A DNA stretch of 64,000 nucleotides from Splendidivirga corallicola (GTDB lineage Bacteria; Bacteroidota; Bacteroidia; Cytophagales; Cyclobacteriaceae), in the NCBI GenBank assembly GCA_030442035.1, contig JAUJEA010000002.1, forward strand, positions 620,001-684,000, in the 5' to 3' direction. A program made the position numbers and the translations under genes. The notes under the pieces were generated by a model that saw nothing but the letters and a program-made list of their open reading frames with translations, searched no databases and was not told the DNA's origin. Every line of letters starts with the position of its first letter. Within the stretch, counting starts at the first letter, position 1. Positions 1 through 9,414 of this stretch are shown here, in pieces.

Positions 1-110
1 GAGTATACACTGTTCTTATCAAACTCACTGATGATCGTTTTATTTCTTTCGAAAACCCGGATAGCCATTTCGGGAGAGCTATCAGAAATATCAGTATAAA
101 CTATTTTCAT
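1..110 (-). CDS. partial CDS, N-terminal 36 codons, unidentified
   Basis: An open frame starts at an ATG at 110-108 and runs off the left edge without a stop. The visible product begins MKIVYTDISDSSPEMAIRVF and continues as a soluble, charged segment. It would be divergent from the phosphoesterase gene at 260 with about 150 bp between the starts, a normal promoter spacing. I do not recognise the family from 36 residues, and the frame is short enough that chance cannot be ruled out. Confidence 0.4.
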   Translation of the reverse strand, partial: MKIVYTDISDSSPEMAIRVFERNKTIISEFDKNSVY

Positions 111-259
111 AGACCTGAATTGTAAGACCTTGCAGATTGGCATAATAATGAACAATTTTGTTAGCTTTAATTCATACAAGGTACTTTTTTGAGGAAGATC
201 ACAAAAAGCTTTTTCTCATGAAACCTAACATGCAATAAAAATTCAAAAATTAAATCCGA

Positions 260-757
260 ATGAAGATTGGATTGATCTCGGATACACATGGCTATCTGGA
301 TGAAAAGGTGTTTAAACACTTTGAAAGTTGTGATGAAATCTGGCATGCCGGTGATATCGGAACAGTGGAGCTTGCTGACAGGCTTGAGGCTTTTAAACCT
401 TTCAAAGCTGTTTATGGTAATATAGATGGCCAATCGCTACGAATCAGATACCCGGAACACTTGCGATTTAATTGCAATGGCCTCAACGTTTGGATGACAC
501 ACATCGGTGGATATCCTCCCAAATACAATAAATTTGTAAAACCTGAATTGCAAAATGATACACCTGATATTTTCATTTGCGGGCATTCACATATTCTCCG
601 GATCATGACGGACCCAATGCTTAACAAACTGCTATATCTGAATCCCGGTGCTGCCGGTATTCAGGGTTTTCATAAGGTTAAAACATTGATAAGATTTGAT
701 ATCAATGAAGGAAATGTGCAAAACATGCAGGTTATAGAGCTGGGGAAAAGGGGATAA
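260..757 (+). CDS. YfcE/MJ0936-family metallophosphoesterase
   Basis: Small cytosolic calcineurin-like phosphodiesterase of 165 aa, the usual length for the family. The metal-binding signature is complete: SDTHG at residues 7-11, GD around residues 31-32, GNID at 53-56, a conserved His in THIGG near 81, and GHSH at 108-111, followed by NPGA near 129. Family members hydrolyse phosphodiesters with two metal ions (Mn or Ni), but the physiological substrate is usually unknown and cannot be told here. There is no signal peptide. The gene stands alone, convergent with the M48-type protease gene, with a gap of about 30 bp between the two stops. Confidence 0.93.
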   Translation: MKIGLISDTHGYLDEKVFKHFESCDEIWHAGDIGTVELADRLEAFKPFKAVYGNIDGQSLRIRYPEHLRFNCNGLNVWMTHIGGYPPKYNKFVKPELQNDTPDIFICGHSHILRIMTDPMLNKLLYLNPGAAGIQGFHKVKTLIRFDINEGNVQNMQVIELGKRG

Positions 758-789
758 GAATTCAATTGCTTCTTTTTCTATCTAAAAAA

Positions 790-2475
790 TTAATAATCGG
801 TTTCATAAGTTGTCCAAGATATTACTGCATCCTCATCAACTTCAAAGATTATCCTGGACTTTTTATAAAAATAATATAGTTCATTTTTTGATCCTGTTAA
901 TATTTTATTTGGAGCACCATACTTTTCAATCAAGAAATTTGTTGAGGAACCGACACTTAATCCAGCAGTACTTTTTCCACTAAATCCTCGTTTTGTAGAA
1001 ATTGTATAGAAGGATTTATCATTAAGTTCTATTTGATAGACATGAAGATCAGTATTCTCAAAGGAATAAATAATTAATGGTAAATTTGAATCATTTATAA
1101 TGATTTTTTTTTCTAAATCCAGTTTTTTTAATTCTGCCGTAGTGTATTGACCAATTTTCTTTTCAAGTCCAAAAAATTTATCTGTATTCTCACCATGAAT
1201 GGTCAAATAACTGTCAATCCAACTTTCAACCCTAGGCCAGTTACGTACCCAATCTGACAAGAAATCAATCCAAGAATTGTTAAATTTTTTAAACAAAGCA
1301 TAGTTGTAATCAACCATATAAGCATCTTTTTTTCGGGCATCGATAAAATCTTGATGAGCCTTTTTCATTTGTTTGTTCTTAAAAAAGGCTATACCTCTTA
1401 CCAAATGTGCATTACCTGGAAATTTAGACCCAGTTCTTAGAAGAGTCTTCTCTAATTCATTTATGATACCAATGCTCATCTCATAATTTTCTAAAAGAGC
1501 ATATGTGCATGATAGATTTATGTAAGCAGTACTATAACAAGGATCCAACGCAATCGCTTTTTGAAAATAAACCTTGGACTCCTCTAAATGCTTTTTGATA
1601 ATTTCTTTATTTTCATCATAATGATCCCCTCTGGACAAACCATGAATATCAAGTAATCTTGCCTTACCATCAAACTCAAATGGGTACATGAAATACATTT
1701 TGTCTGTTCCTATCAGAGAAGAAATCTGGTTTAATCTAATTACTCCAAGATTGTTATAAATTTCCTTGGAAGGAAATTTACCGATAATGAACTTATAACA
1801 CTCAAAGGCCTCCTCAAAATGTTGATTAAGATAAAGAAATCTGCCTACCTCAAAGGCATGAATCAACTTAGATAGCTCATCGATTTTCTCTTGTGCAATT
1901 TTAATTCTAGATTGTTTGTTAGGATATCCCAGTAATTTATCTGATAAATGATAAGCCTCATAGATACTTGTTAGAATTTTTGGAAATACCTTATAAGTCT
2001 CATAGCCCGCTAGAAAACCATAAAATAAGCCAAAATAATCAGCTTTTGCTTCTAGTTCAATTTTCTTAGAAAGTGAAATCTGATTCGCTAAAATAGAAGA
2101 ATCTGTTACAAGTAAATCTGCAAAACTATTTAGCCAGGAATGATCTTCATAATAATGTGCCATTTCATGGCCCAGAATACATGATAAAGCATTTAATGAG
2201 TCACTCCCCAATTTTACTGAAAGGTCATAAACATCTTCATCTATGTATATAGTGGGTCTGGAAGATAGTTTAAGCCGAGCTATCACTTTGAATGTTGCTG
2301 TTTTGCTTATCATTTTAATAGCAGGAACTTCTTTGTAACTACCAATAGATCGTGCGATATTCTTGCAGACATTTGTAGCTACCAAAAGCTTATAGTTAGA
2401 GTCTGGTAAGAAATCAGATGCAATAGTAAATGTACTGGAGAACAAGAAAAAAAGAAGCCATAAGTATTTAGTCAT
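790..2475 (-). CDS. exported M48-type metalloprotease with TPR region and BamE/BLIP-like C-terminal module
   Basis: 561 aa. Residues 1-20 form a signal peptide (hydrophobic, ending TIAS). The zinc motif HEMAH lies at 103-107, and a probable third ligand lies in ELEAKAD near 142-148, the M48 'ExxxD' arrangement with one extra residue. From about 200 to 420 the sequence has helical TPR-like pairs, as in BepA-type periplasmic proteases. The last 60 residues have a different character: GLSVGSS, then EKYGAPNKI and a beta-rich tail, resembling the 'G-S-x-x-x-V-x-x-x-YG-x-P' pattern of SmpA/BamE-like modules. The same tail occurs in the Big_2 lipoprotein at 11621. Predicted periplasmic or envelope protease; the substrate is unknown. 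The gene is divergent from the small HTH-like gene at 2717. Confidence 0.8.
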   Translation of the reverse strand: MTKYLWLLFFLFSSTFTIASDFLPDSNYKLLVATNVCKNIARSIGSYKEVPAIKMISKTATFKVIARLKLSSRPTIYIDEDVYDLSVKLGSDSLNALSCILGHEMAHYYEDHSWLNSFADLLVTDSSILANQISLSKKIELEAKADYFGLFYGFLAGYETYKVFPKILTSIYEAYHLSDKLLGYPNKQSRIKIAQEKIDELSKLIHAFEVGRFLYLNQHFEEAFECYKFIIGKFPSKEIYNNLGVIRLNQISSLIGTDKMYFMYPFEFDGKARLLDIHGLSRGDHYDENKEIIKKHLEESKVYFQKAIALDPCYSTAYINLSCTYALLENYEMSIGIINELEKTLLRTGSKFPGNAHLVRGIAFFKNKQMKKAHQDFIDARKKDAYMVDYNYALFKKFNNSWIDFLSDWVRNWPRVESWIDSYLTIHGENTDKFFGLEKKIGQYTTAELKKLDLEKKIIINDSNLPLIIYSFENTDLHVYQIELNDKSFYTISTKRGFSGKSTAGLSVGSSTNFLIEKYGAPNKILTGSKNELYYFYKKSRIIFEVDEDAVISWTTYETDY

Positions 2476-2666
2476 TCTGTTCGCTGATTTATCCTTTAAG
2501 AGGAGTGCTATATAAAGATACAGACCCTAAACCATTCAAGCAATCATGCACCAAAATATTCGGATTTTCTGTAGAGAATAGCAATAATCGGTTTGCTACA
2601 TTGCTTGCTTAAAGGCATAACTAAGCTGTTTATAGGACAGTATGGAGCTACTTTTTTAAATATATC

Positions 2667-2706
2667 TGTTGACATTTTACAGTTTGAGCGATTGATGTCA
2701 AAACAT
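2667..2706 (+). promoter_or_regulatory. upstream element shared by two paralogous small genes (copy 1)
   Basis: A 40-nt block beginning TGTTGACA and ending AAACAT aligns without gaps to positions 11140-11179, with 28 of 40 positions identical by hand count. The blocks CGATT and TC-AAACAT are kept at the same spacing. Both copies lie just before genes for paralogous 100-aa proteins. The block may hold a promoter or an autoregulatory operator. This is inference; only the conservation is seen. Confidence 0.45.
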
Positions 2707-2716
2707 GTGCAGAACC

Positions 2717-3016
2717 ATGGAGAAAGAAGAAAAATTATTTAAACATCACTTAATTAGAAATTACAAAAGTTATCTTAAAGAAAATAAAATCGCACATTCT
2801 CCATCAAACCTCATAGATTATTTACTGAAGCATAATATTATTGATATTACTACTGTACGGAGATATGCAATATTACATGAATTTCATATCCTTTATCCAA
2901 AGAACAGCTATCATAAGACTAATACAGTCATTGATCTTGCCATAGAATTCGACGTCCATGAGAATTCGATTTGGACTATTTTAAAGGATCATGCCAGAAG
3001 ATTCGATCCTGATTAG
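2717..3016 (+). CDS. small HTH-like protein, paralog of the protein at 11193
   Basis: About 99 aa, basic, with no signal peptide. I chose the ATG at 2717 and not the upstream ATG at 2705 because the resulting N-terminus (MEKEEKLFKHH) lines up with that of the paralog at 11193 (MKEIKVFKHH). The C-terminal 35 residues look like a helix-turn-helix (HKTNTVIDLAIEFDV, then SIWTILKDHARRF). The central motif ILHEFHxLYP is shared by both copies. I do not recognise a named family. A DNA-binding or regulatory role is inferred only from the HTH-like tail. The gene is divergent from the M48-type protease and is followed by a small exported protein. Confidence 0.65.
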   Translation: MEKEEKLFKHHLIRNYKSYLKENKIAHSPSNLIDYLLKHNIIDITTVRRYAILHEFHILYPKNSYHKTNTVIDLAIEFDVHENSIWTILKDHARRFDPD

Positions 3017-3073
3017 TACCGCCTCAAGAAAGATTTTAAATCATCATTTTCATTATTTAACTCTATTTCAATT

Positions 3074-3286
3074 ATGAAAAAAATCATCATTCTTCTTATT
3101 TGCCTGTACCTTCCATCAATCCCTTTATTTTCTAATGATATTATTTTTCTTAAGAATAATGCTAAAATCAAATGTACTATTGAAAATATTGAGCAGGATA
3201 TAATTTATTATTCAAATAAAAAAGACAAATCCGGTATAATTAAATCAAGCGAAGTATTACGAGTGAAAATTCATAAGAAAACTTAA
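3074..3286 (+). CDS. small exported protein with short beta domain
   Basis: 70 aa. Residues 1-20 are a clear signal peptide (MKKIIILLICLYLPSIPLFS). The mature part of about 50 residues follows the pattern 'IIFLKNNAKIKCTIENI... IIYYSNKK... IIKSSEVLRVKI'. This matches the first half of the mature protein at 9909 (KIYLKDNRILSVKTLQI... VDLTDVKLIRV), so the two share a small beta-rich domain that is common in exported Bacteroidota proteins. No function can be assigned. It lies 57 bp downstream of the HTH-like gene and may be co-transcribed with it. Confidence 0.65.
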   Translation: MKKIIILLICLYLPSIPLFSNDIIFLKNNAKIKCTIENIEQDIIYYSNKKDKSGIIKSSEVLRVKIHKKT

Positions 3287-3577
3287 GAATATTGAATCTT
3301 GTAAAAAACTATCAAACCGATAGTATTCGCTGCTCTCAAGGCAAATCTGATGCTATAAAATATTACAAAAATTTGAGTTTATTTTCTTGTAGTTTTTCAA
3401 AGAATTATTGAACTTATGTAAGGATTTTATGGAATAGCATTTTTTATCTATATTTTTTAATTTATTGAATTCCACTTTCTGGAACTAATATCGCCAAGTT
3501 CCTTTAGCCGGAGTATTTTATCGGGACCTAAGCTATTGATAATATGTTATTTTTTGAGAAACTCAAAGTTATGAGAA

Positions 3578-6500
3578 ATGTATTTATTCATTACTAGTAA
3601 AAGAAAAGCAGTTGTAAGGCACCTCTCATTTGTAATCATTTATTTATTATTCTCATCGGTTTTACCAGAGAACTTACTTTCCCAATGTCTCATTCCAGAT
3701 TTGGGTGCTGAAACGGTTGGCAGGAAAGAATCTTGTGATCCTTTGAATTTTGGTTATGTGATCAGGAGGTATAAAGACAATGATCCTAGTACAACCTATA
3801 AGATTAGTTTCGGTGACGGAGAGGAAGTCACAATGACTCAGTCCGAACTAAACACGGTTGGAACAGATACAATTTATCATGACTACACTGAAGTTTCCTG
3901 TGAAAATCCCGAAGCCCCGGATGGCAAATACACGTTTAGAATAGTCGCGAGGAACAATTGCAATGCCGATTCAGCAGTGATTGAAATAAGTCCAATTAAG
4001 ATAGGTAAACCTCCTCTTCCTGATTTTGATTTTCCCAATCCAGCCTGTGTAAATTTTGCAACAGAATTTCAAAATCTGACGGAAGATGGCTTTGATTTCC
4101 AATGTTCTACAGACGCCATCTTTCTTTGGGATTTTGGTGATGGTAGTGAAGTAGTGGAAAGAGAAGATAAAGCAAGTGTTTTACATACCTATAACAGAAT
4201 CGGTAACTTCACTGTAAAGCTAACAGTAGTACATGATTGTGGGAGCGAGACTGTGGAGAAAAAAGTAGAGGTAACTGGCCCTCCAAATCCCATTTTTGAG
4301 ATAGGCAACCCGGGGAATATAAGTACCATCAACAGTTGTGTGCCTCTTTCATTTGTCCCCTTAGATGTGTGTGTACCAACTACTGTACCGGTTAGGAGTA
4401 TTTCAACTGGCGCAGGTTTAACCGAATCCTGGAGTATATCACCTTCCACCGGTGCAGTTTTTTCCAATGGTACAACATCATCTGATAATCTGGAAGATGT
4501 AATCACATTTTCCGTAGCTGATACTTTTCGTATCACCTTGACCACTGAAAGTAATTGTGGAAGGGTCATGAGTTGCGTAAAAGTGATTGTCAGGGATGAA
4601 CCTATTCCTGAGAATATTTCAATCGATGGTATTCCTGATAATTTGTGCTCGCCAGCCGATATCGATTTAAGTGTAGATATTCCTGACGCTATTTCCTATC
4701 AATGGTCCATTATAGGGCTTAATGTTGCCGATCCAACACCACCAGTAGATGACGATACGGCAAATCCGGGCCCATTTACATTGACCACAGGTGATTATGA
4801 AATTTCCTTGACTGTAGCAAATTCCTGTGGTTCCGTTTTGATAAAAGATACAATATCGGTAATAGAACCTTTTGAGGCCCAAATCCAGGAACCGCAGGCA
4901 ACAATTTGTGAAGGAAAATCAATCACGCTGAATTCCCATGAAGTTGATGGTGCCTCTTATCAATGGCTACTTGATGATCAAGATATTGAGGGTGCAACTG
5001 AACCTTCTTTCGAAGTCAATATACCTGGTAATTACTCTGTTCGCATGAGTGTTGACAAATGTTCTGTTACCTCAGAAAACACCACTGTTTTTCTACAAGA
5101 AGCTCCTGAAGCTTCTATAACAACTGAAGATCGTATTACTTTTTGTGAGGATGAAACGATCAGTACCGATTTACACGCCAATTCCGGCGACGGTCTTACG
5201 TATCAATGGTTTAAGAATGATTCAATTATAGAAGGAGCTACTAATGTTACTTTTACCGCAACTGAGCTGGGTTTGTATTCTGTGGAGGTTTTTGAGAGTG
5301 GTTGCAGCAAATTGTCCAATACTATAAAAGTAGCCGTAAGTCCTCCTCCTGAACTTTCGTTGAATATTCCCACTCCATCTATCTGCTTAAATGATAGCAT
5401 CGAACTTTGCGTGTCCGGAGCCAAAGAATATATATGGTCCCCGACTACCGGACTCAGTACCACAAGTGGTTCCTGTGTTTTTGCTTCTCCCCAGGAAACC
5501 ACTACCTATACCATCACTGGAATTGATTCCTTAAATTGTGAAGGATCCATTTCTTTTACACTTGAGGTATTTGATTTACCAAACGTTTCTGTTTCTGCTT
5601 CTCAATCTGAAGTATGCCCGGGAGAAAGCGTAACACTTTCCGCTGCCGGCGCATCCGAATATAGCTGGCTTCCGGTAGAAAGTTTAAATGTTTCGGAAGG
5701 ATTTGAGGTAATTGCAACCCCTGTAAACACTACCACTTATAGCGCAATTGGTTTAAACTCCAACGGTTGTCGTGATACATCGGAAATTGTAATTGTAGTG
5801 AAAGAAGCACCGGCTGTTATAGCTGGTCCTGATTCCACAGTATGCATTACATCAGCACCTCTTGAACTGTTTAACCTGCCCGATCTTACTCCTTCCACAG
5901 GAGGCGTTTGGTCTGGGCCTGGTGTTGATGAAGATACGGGTGTTTTCCATCCTTCGCTGGCTGGTTTAGGCTCACATGATATCACCTATCGCTTTGTTGA
6001 CAGTGATACGGAATGCCCCAATGAAGATCAACTTACCATTAGCGTTTTCCAAACACCATCGCCAGCATTTTCAGGGCCTCAACTGGCCTGTTCAGATGCA
6101 GTCATTACTTTCTCAAATGAAACACCAAATATTCCTGGAGGAACACTTTCTTTTGAATGGGATCCCGGGGATGGTTCTCCTATTCAAATATCTCGGGACA
6201 TTGACCACGTCTATCGGCAACCTGGTATTTATACAATTGTTTTATATGCCATGGGACAACCTGGTCAATGCCTATCCAGTATTTCGAAAACCATAGAAAT
6301 AGTTGCCCCACCTGTAGCATTATTCTCTAAGACCCAACTTCCAGCAACTTTGTGCGGTCCATCAGAAGTTAATTTCACAAACCAAAGTACAGGTGATAAT
6401 TTGACATACGATTGGGATTTTGGCAATGGAGAATCAAGCAATCTTGCAAACCCCCATTCCATAGTTTTTGATCCGGGTATCCTTGGAGATACTTCTTATA

Positions 6501-8170
6501 TTGTCAGTTTAAAAATTTCCAGCCCTGTTTCGTCGTGTTCAGAATCTCGTTTTATTGACACGGTTACTGTTAAGCCTCTTCCCATTTCAAAATTTATTTT
6601 TGGCTTTGACGAAATTTGTGCAGATTACCCATTGCAGCTCAACAATTTTAGCTTAGGCTCTTCAGAAACATTTACCTGGGATTTTGGAGACGGTTCACCA
6701 CTATTTACCACATCTGATACCGGTACCATTTCACATGCATTTCCTTATGAGGGAAGAGAAGATACAACATACATGGTTACTTTGATCGCTGCTAATAATT
6801 GCGGTTCTGATTCCTTGACGAAACCCATCCGGGTAAAGTCCAAAACCGTAGATGCTTTCTTTGGTGTCGATACCAATACTGGTTGTGCTCCTTTGAACGT
6901 AAAGTTCAAAAGTAACCAAAGTGGTTTAAATTCCCTTACATGGATATGGGGTGATGTTTCGCATAGCAATAGTGTTGGCGGGACAGAGAGGGAACACCTC
7001 TACGAAAAGCCTGGCACTTTTGTAGCACAATTGGTTGTCCAAAATGGTTGCAATATAGATACATTTTCACAGCAGATAACCGTGCTGGCCTTACCTGAGG
7101 TCTCTTTTGAAGGGCCAGGTGCACTATGCCTGGGGCAAGAGGCCAGATTTATGAATACATCCCCGGATCCGACAGGGAGCATATGGGATTTTGGAACAGG
7201 TGCTCCACTTTTTCAAGGTTCCATTCCTCCTCCGCATATGTATAAATCTCCAGGTGTTTATAATGTTTCGCTTACCATCGTTGATCCCCTGAATGGTTGC
7301 GAGAACACTGTATCACAAAACATTGAAATATTTGAACAACCCATCGCGAGTTTTGATATACCGGAAAATGTTTGCCAAGGAGAAACATTCAGTATTCAAA
7401 ATCTTTCAACTCATTCAGATACTTTCTTCTGGCAATTTAAGACGGGGCAGGGATTTATTGCAGGGAATGAACCCGAACCCCCGGTTTACACTGTGACCGG
7501 ACTTCATGAAATAACCCTGATCGCTCAAAACAGTATTGGTTGCAGTGACTCTTCCAGCATGCTCATCAATGTCCTAAGACAGGCCGAACCTGATTTTCAA
7601 ATACAATACAACAAAGCAAATAATAAATCCCCTTTAAGAGTAGATTTTGTTAATACCACTATTTTTCCTTCAAAAAATGATGGTTTCTTTGAATGGGATC
7701 TTGGTAAAGGCGAGATGTTCCATGGTTTTGAACCTCCACCGCAACGTCTTTATATTAATAATGGAGACACAATTCAGCTCTTTAATGTGATGCTTTCTGC
7801 TACCACAAGTTTCGGTTGCTCTTCCTCAATCGAAAAACAGGTAGTGATTCACCCAAGCGATTGTGATCAGCGAATAAAGCTTCCGAATATATTTACTCCC
7901 AATGGAGATAACCTAAATGATGTGCTGAGGCCACTTATTCAAAATGGAGAAGAGGTGTACAAACCCATTACGATAGATGATGAGGTTAAAAACTACAAGA
8001 TGCAAATATACTCCAGATGGGGAGAGCTTATATTTGAAACAACCGATGTAGAGGACGGATGGACAGGGGTAGGACATACTGAGGATGTATATATGTGTGT
8101 TATCACTTTTCAATGTAAAGGCCTAAAAAGTGGTTCACTTAAGTCACAGGAAGTCCTGTTAAAATACTAG
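3578..8170 (+). CDS. giant PKD/Ig-like adhesin with T9SS type B sorting domain
   Basis: 1530 aa. After a hydrophobic N-terminal segment (about residues 13-36, ending LLSQ), the protein is a string of beta-sandwich repeats. PKD-type cores are recognised by WDFGDGS and variants near residues 184, 865, 945, 1035, 1122 and 1200. Ig-like units with 'SYQWLLDDQ' and 'TYQWFKNDS' patterns lie between about 450 and 580. Residues from about 1432 to the end form the gliding-motility-associated type B C-terminal domain (CHU_C), with LPNIFTPNGDNLNDVL and IYSRWGELIF. It is predicted to be exported by the type IX system and displayed on or released from the cell surface, with a probable role in adhesion or gliding (SprB-like architecture). 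The PorP/SprF gene follows immediately, as for other type B cargo. Confidence 0.9.
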   Translation: MYLFITSKRKAVVRHLSFVIIYLLFSSVLPENLLSQCLIPDLGAETVGRKESCDPLNFGYVIRRYKDNDPSTTYKISFGDGEEVTMTQSELNTVGTDTIYHDYTEVSCENPEAPDGKYTFRIVARNNCNADSAVIEISPIKIGKPPLPDFDFPNPACVNFATEFQNLTEDGFDFQCSTDAIFLWDFGDGSEVVEREDKASVLHTYNRIGNFTVKLTVVHDCGSETVEKKVEVTGPPNPIFEIGNPGNISTINSCVPLSFVPLDVCVPTTVPVRSISTGAGLTESWSISPSTGAVFSNGTTSSDNLEDVITFSVADTFRITLTTESNCGRVMSCVKVIVRDEPIPENISIDGIPDNLCSPADIDLSVDIPDAISYQWSIIGLNVADPTPPVDDDTANPGPFTLTTGDYEISLTVANSCGSVLIKDTISVIEPFEAQIQEPQATICEGKSITLNSHEVDGASYQWLLDDQDIEGATEPSFEVNIPGNYSVRMSVDKCSVTSENTTVFLQEAPEASITTEDRITFCEDETISTDLHANSGDGLTYQWFKNDSIIEGATNVTFTATELGLYSVEVFESGCSKLSNTIKVAVSPPPELSLNIPTPSICLNDSIELCVSGAKEYIWSPTTGLSTTSGSCVFASPQETTTYTITGIDSLNCEGSISFTLEVFDLPNVSVSASQSEVCPGESVTLSAAGASEYSWLPVESLNVSEGFEVIATPVNTTTYSAIGLNSNGCRDTSEIVIVVKEAPAVIAGPDSTVCITSAPLELFNLPDLTPSTGGVWSGPGVDEDTGVFHPSLAGLGSHDITYRFVDSDTECPNEDQLTISVFQTPSPAFSGPQLACSDAVITFSNETPNIPGGTLSFEWDPGDGSPIQISRDIDHVYRQPGIYTIVLYAMGQPGQCLSSISKTIEIVAPPVALFSKTQLPATLCGPSEVNFTNQSTGDNLTYDWDFGNGESSNLANPHSIVFDPGILGDTSYIVSLKISSPVSSCSESRFIDTVTVKPLPISKFIFGFDEICADYPLQLNNFSLGSSETFTWDFGDGSPLFTTSDTGTISHAFPYEGREDTTYMVTLIAANNCGSDSLTKPIRVKSKTVDAFFGVDTNTGCAPLNVKFKSNQSGLNSLTWIWGDVSHSNSVGGTEREHLYEKPGTFVAQLVVQNGCNIDTFSQQITVLALPEVSFEGPGALCLGQEARFMNTSPDPTGSIWDFGTGAPLFQGSIPPPHMYKSPGVYNVSLTIVDPLNGCENTVSQNIEIFEQPIASFDIPENVCQGETFSIQNLSTHSDTFFWQFKTGQGFIAGNEPEPPVYTVTGLHEITLIAQNSIGCSDSSSMLINVLRQAEPDFQIQYNKANNKSPLRVDFVNTTIFPSKNDGFFEWDLGKGEMFHGFEPPPQRLYINNGDTIQLFNVMLSATTSFGCSSSIEKQVVIHPSDCDQRIKLPNIFTPNGDNLNDVLRPLIQNGEEVYKPITIDDEVKNYKMQIYSRWGELIFETTDVEDGWTGVGHTEDVYMCVITFQCKGLKSGSLKSQEVLLKY

Positions 8171-8274
8171 TATCAGAAAAGGTCAAGTTTCTGGTTAAAT
8201 CATTTATGATGATTACAGGAAGTTATAAGCTTCAAAAAAAACGAATTACATTAACTGTATCACTTTCAAATAAA

Positions 8275-9414
8275 ATGAAAAAAATACTAAGTACGATACT
8301 TTTATTTTTACTGGCTTGTGTATGTTTGGCCCAGGACCCTCAATTGACGCAGTTTTATAACAATCCTATCTATTTAAATCCTTCAAATACAGGTGGCACT
8401 AAAAATGGAAGGCTCATCTTCAACTATAGAACACAATGGCCAGGAATTACAAACTTAACCACGTCATTATTCTCTTTTGATTATTTTGTCCCGCTACCAG
8501 ATCATCACACAGCTATTGGCGTGGGAGTTTTATTTATGGATGATCAAGCAGGTCAAAATCTCAAATTACAACGCACAAGCGCTCAGGTTGCTGTTTCCAT
8601 TGAAAAGTTGATGTGGGGAAATTGGAGGATAAAAGGCGGTTTTCAGTTTGGTTACCTAAGCAGAAAAATAGCTAGTGATGGAGAAAATCTCACATTTGAA
8701 GATCAATTGATATTCGGTACGACCAACTCCCAGGATCTTATTCAGGGCTCAAGTGGAGAGAGCAAGCAATCTCCTGATGTCTCTATCGGTACTTTGATAG
8801 GCAGCCCGAACTTCTGGATAGGATTTGCTGCTCATCATCTTAACACCCCGGATCAGTCATTGATATCATCAGGTTTTTCCGGAGATGTGCAACCACTTCC
8901 CGTAAAGTGGACGCTCCATACTGGATTTGAATATCGATTGCCTAATAAAGGATCAAAACCTTTAAGTGCTATAAGAATGGAGGGTATGTATATGAAGCAA
9001 GGAAACAACGAACAGTTTATTACCGGAATGAATTATCTCATTGGATTCAACAGATCAAAAAAAATTGGAAAAAGGTTTATGGATCATGCTCATCATAGTG
9101 CTGCGGACATATCTTTCTCATTCGGGCTTTGGTTCAGAGCAATCCCACTATTCACAAAACACGATCAGGTTAAAATTAGTGCCGATGCAATCTCTGGCCA
9201 GATCGGCTTTGAAACTGAGTTGATTGCAGGATTTTCCATAGGTGCAAATTATAGCTACGATTTCAATATTTCGTCGCTTGATCTGGCACAGGCACATGAA
9301 GTATCTCTGACTGTTAGAACCAAGCAATTTTTCAAAATACTCAACCGCAATTGCAAGAAGCCATTAACATGGTCTGAACGGCATCAGCATCCATTTAATC
9401 GATCTAATTTGTAG
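8275..9414 (+). CDS. PorP/SprF-family type IX secretion system membrane protein
   Basis: 379 aa from the ATG at 8275. The upstream in-frame ATG at 8206 would place 23 polar residues before the signal peptide, so I prefer MKKILSTILLFLLACVCLAQ. The mature start DPQLTQFYNNPIYLNPSNTG is the family hallmark. The body is a beta-barrel-like series with FDYFVPL and a characteristic loop pattern. SprF proteins work with the T9SS to deliver or anchor large type B adhesins. The position directly after the giant adhesin (about 100 bp) fits such a pair. The C-terminus carries a polar extension after the last barrel strand. Confidence 0.9.
   Translation: MKKILSTILLFLLACVCLAQDPQLTQFYNNPIYLNPSNTGGTKNGRLIFNYRTQWPGITNLTTSLFSFDYFVPLPDHHTAIGVGVLFMDDQAGQNLKLQRTSAQVAVSIEKLMWGNWRIKGGFQFGYLSRKIASDGENLTFEDQLIFGTTNSQDLIQGSSGESKQSPDVSIGTLIGSPNFWIGFAAHHLNTPDQSLISSGFSGDVQPLPVKWTLHTGFEYRLPNKGSKPLSAIRMEGMYMKQGNNEQFITGMNYLIGFNRSKKIGKRFMDHAHHSAADISFSFGLWFRAIPLFTKHDQVKISADAISGQIGFETELIAGFSIGANYSYDFNISSLDLAQAHEVSLTVRTKQFFKILNRNCKKPLTWSERHQHPFNRSNL

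Noticed and set aside
4189-4569. 126-codon minus-strand frame inside the giant adhesin gene
   Set aside because: A shadow of the PKD-repeat coding sequence; the plus frame has clear domains.
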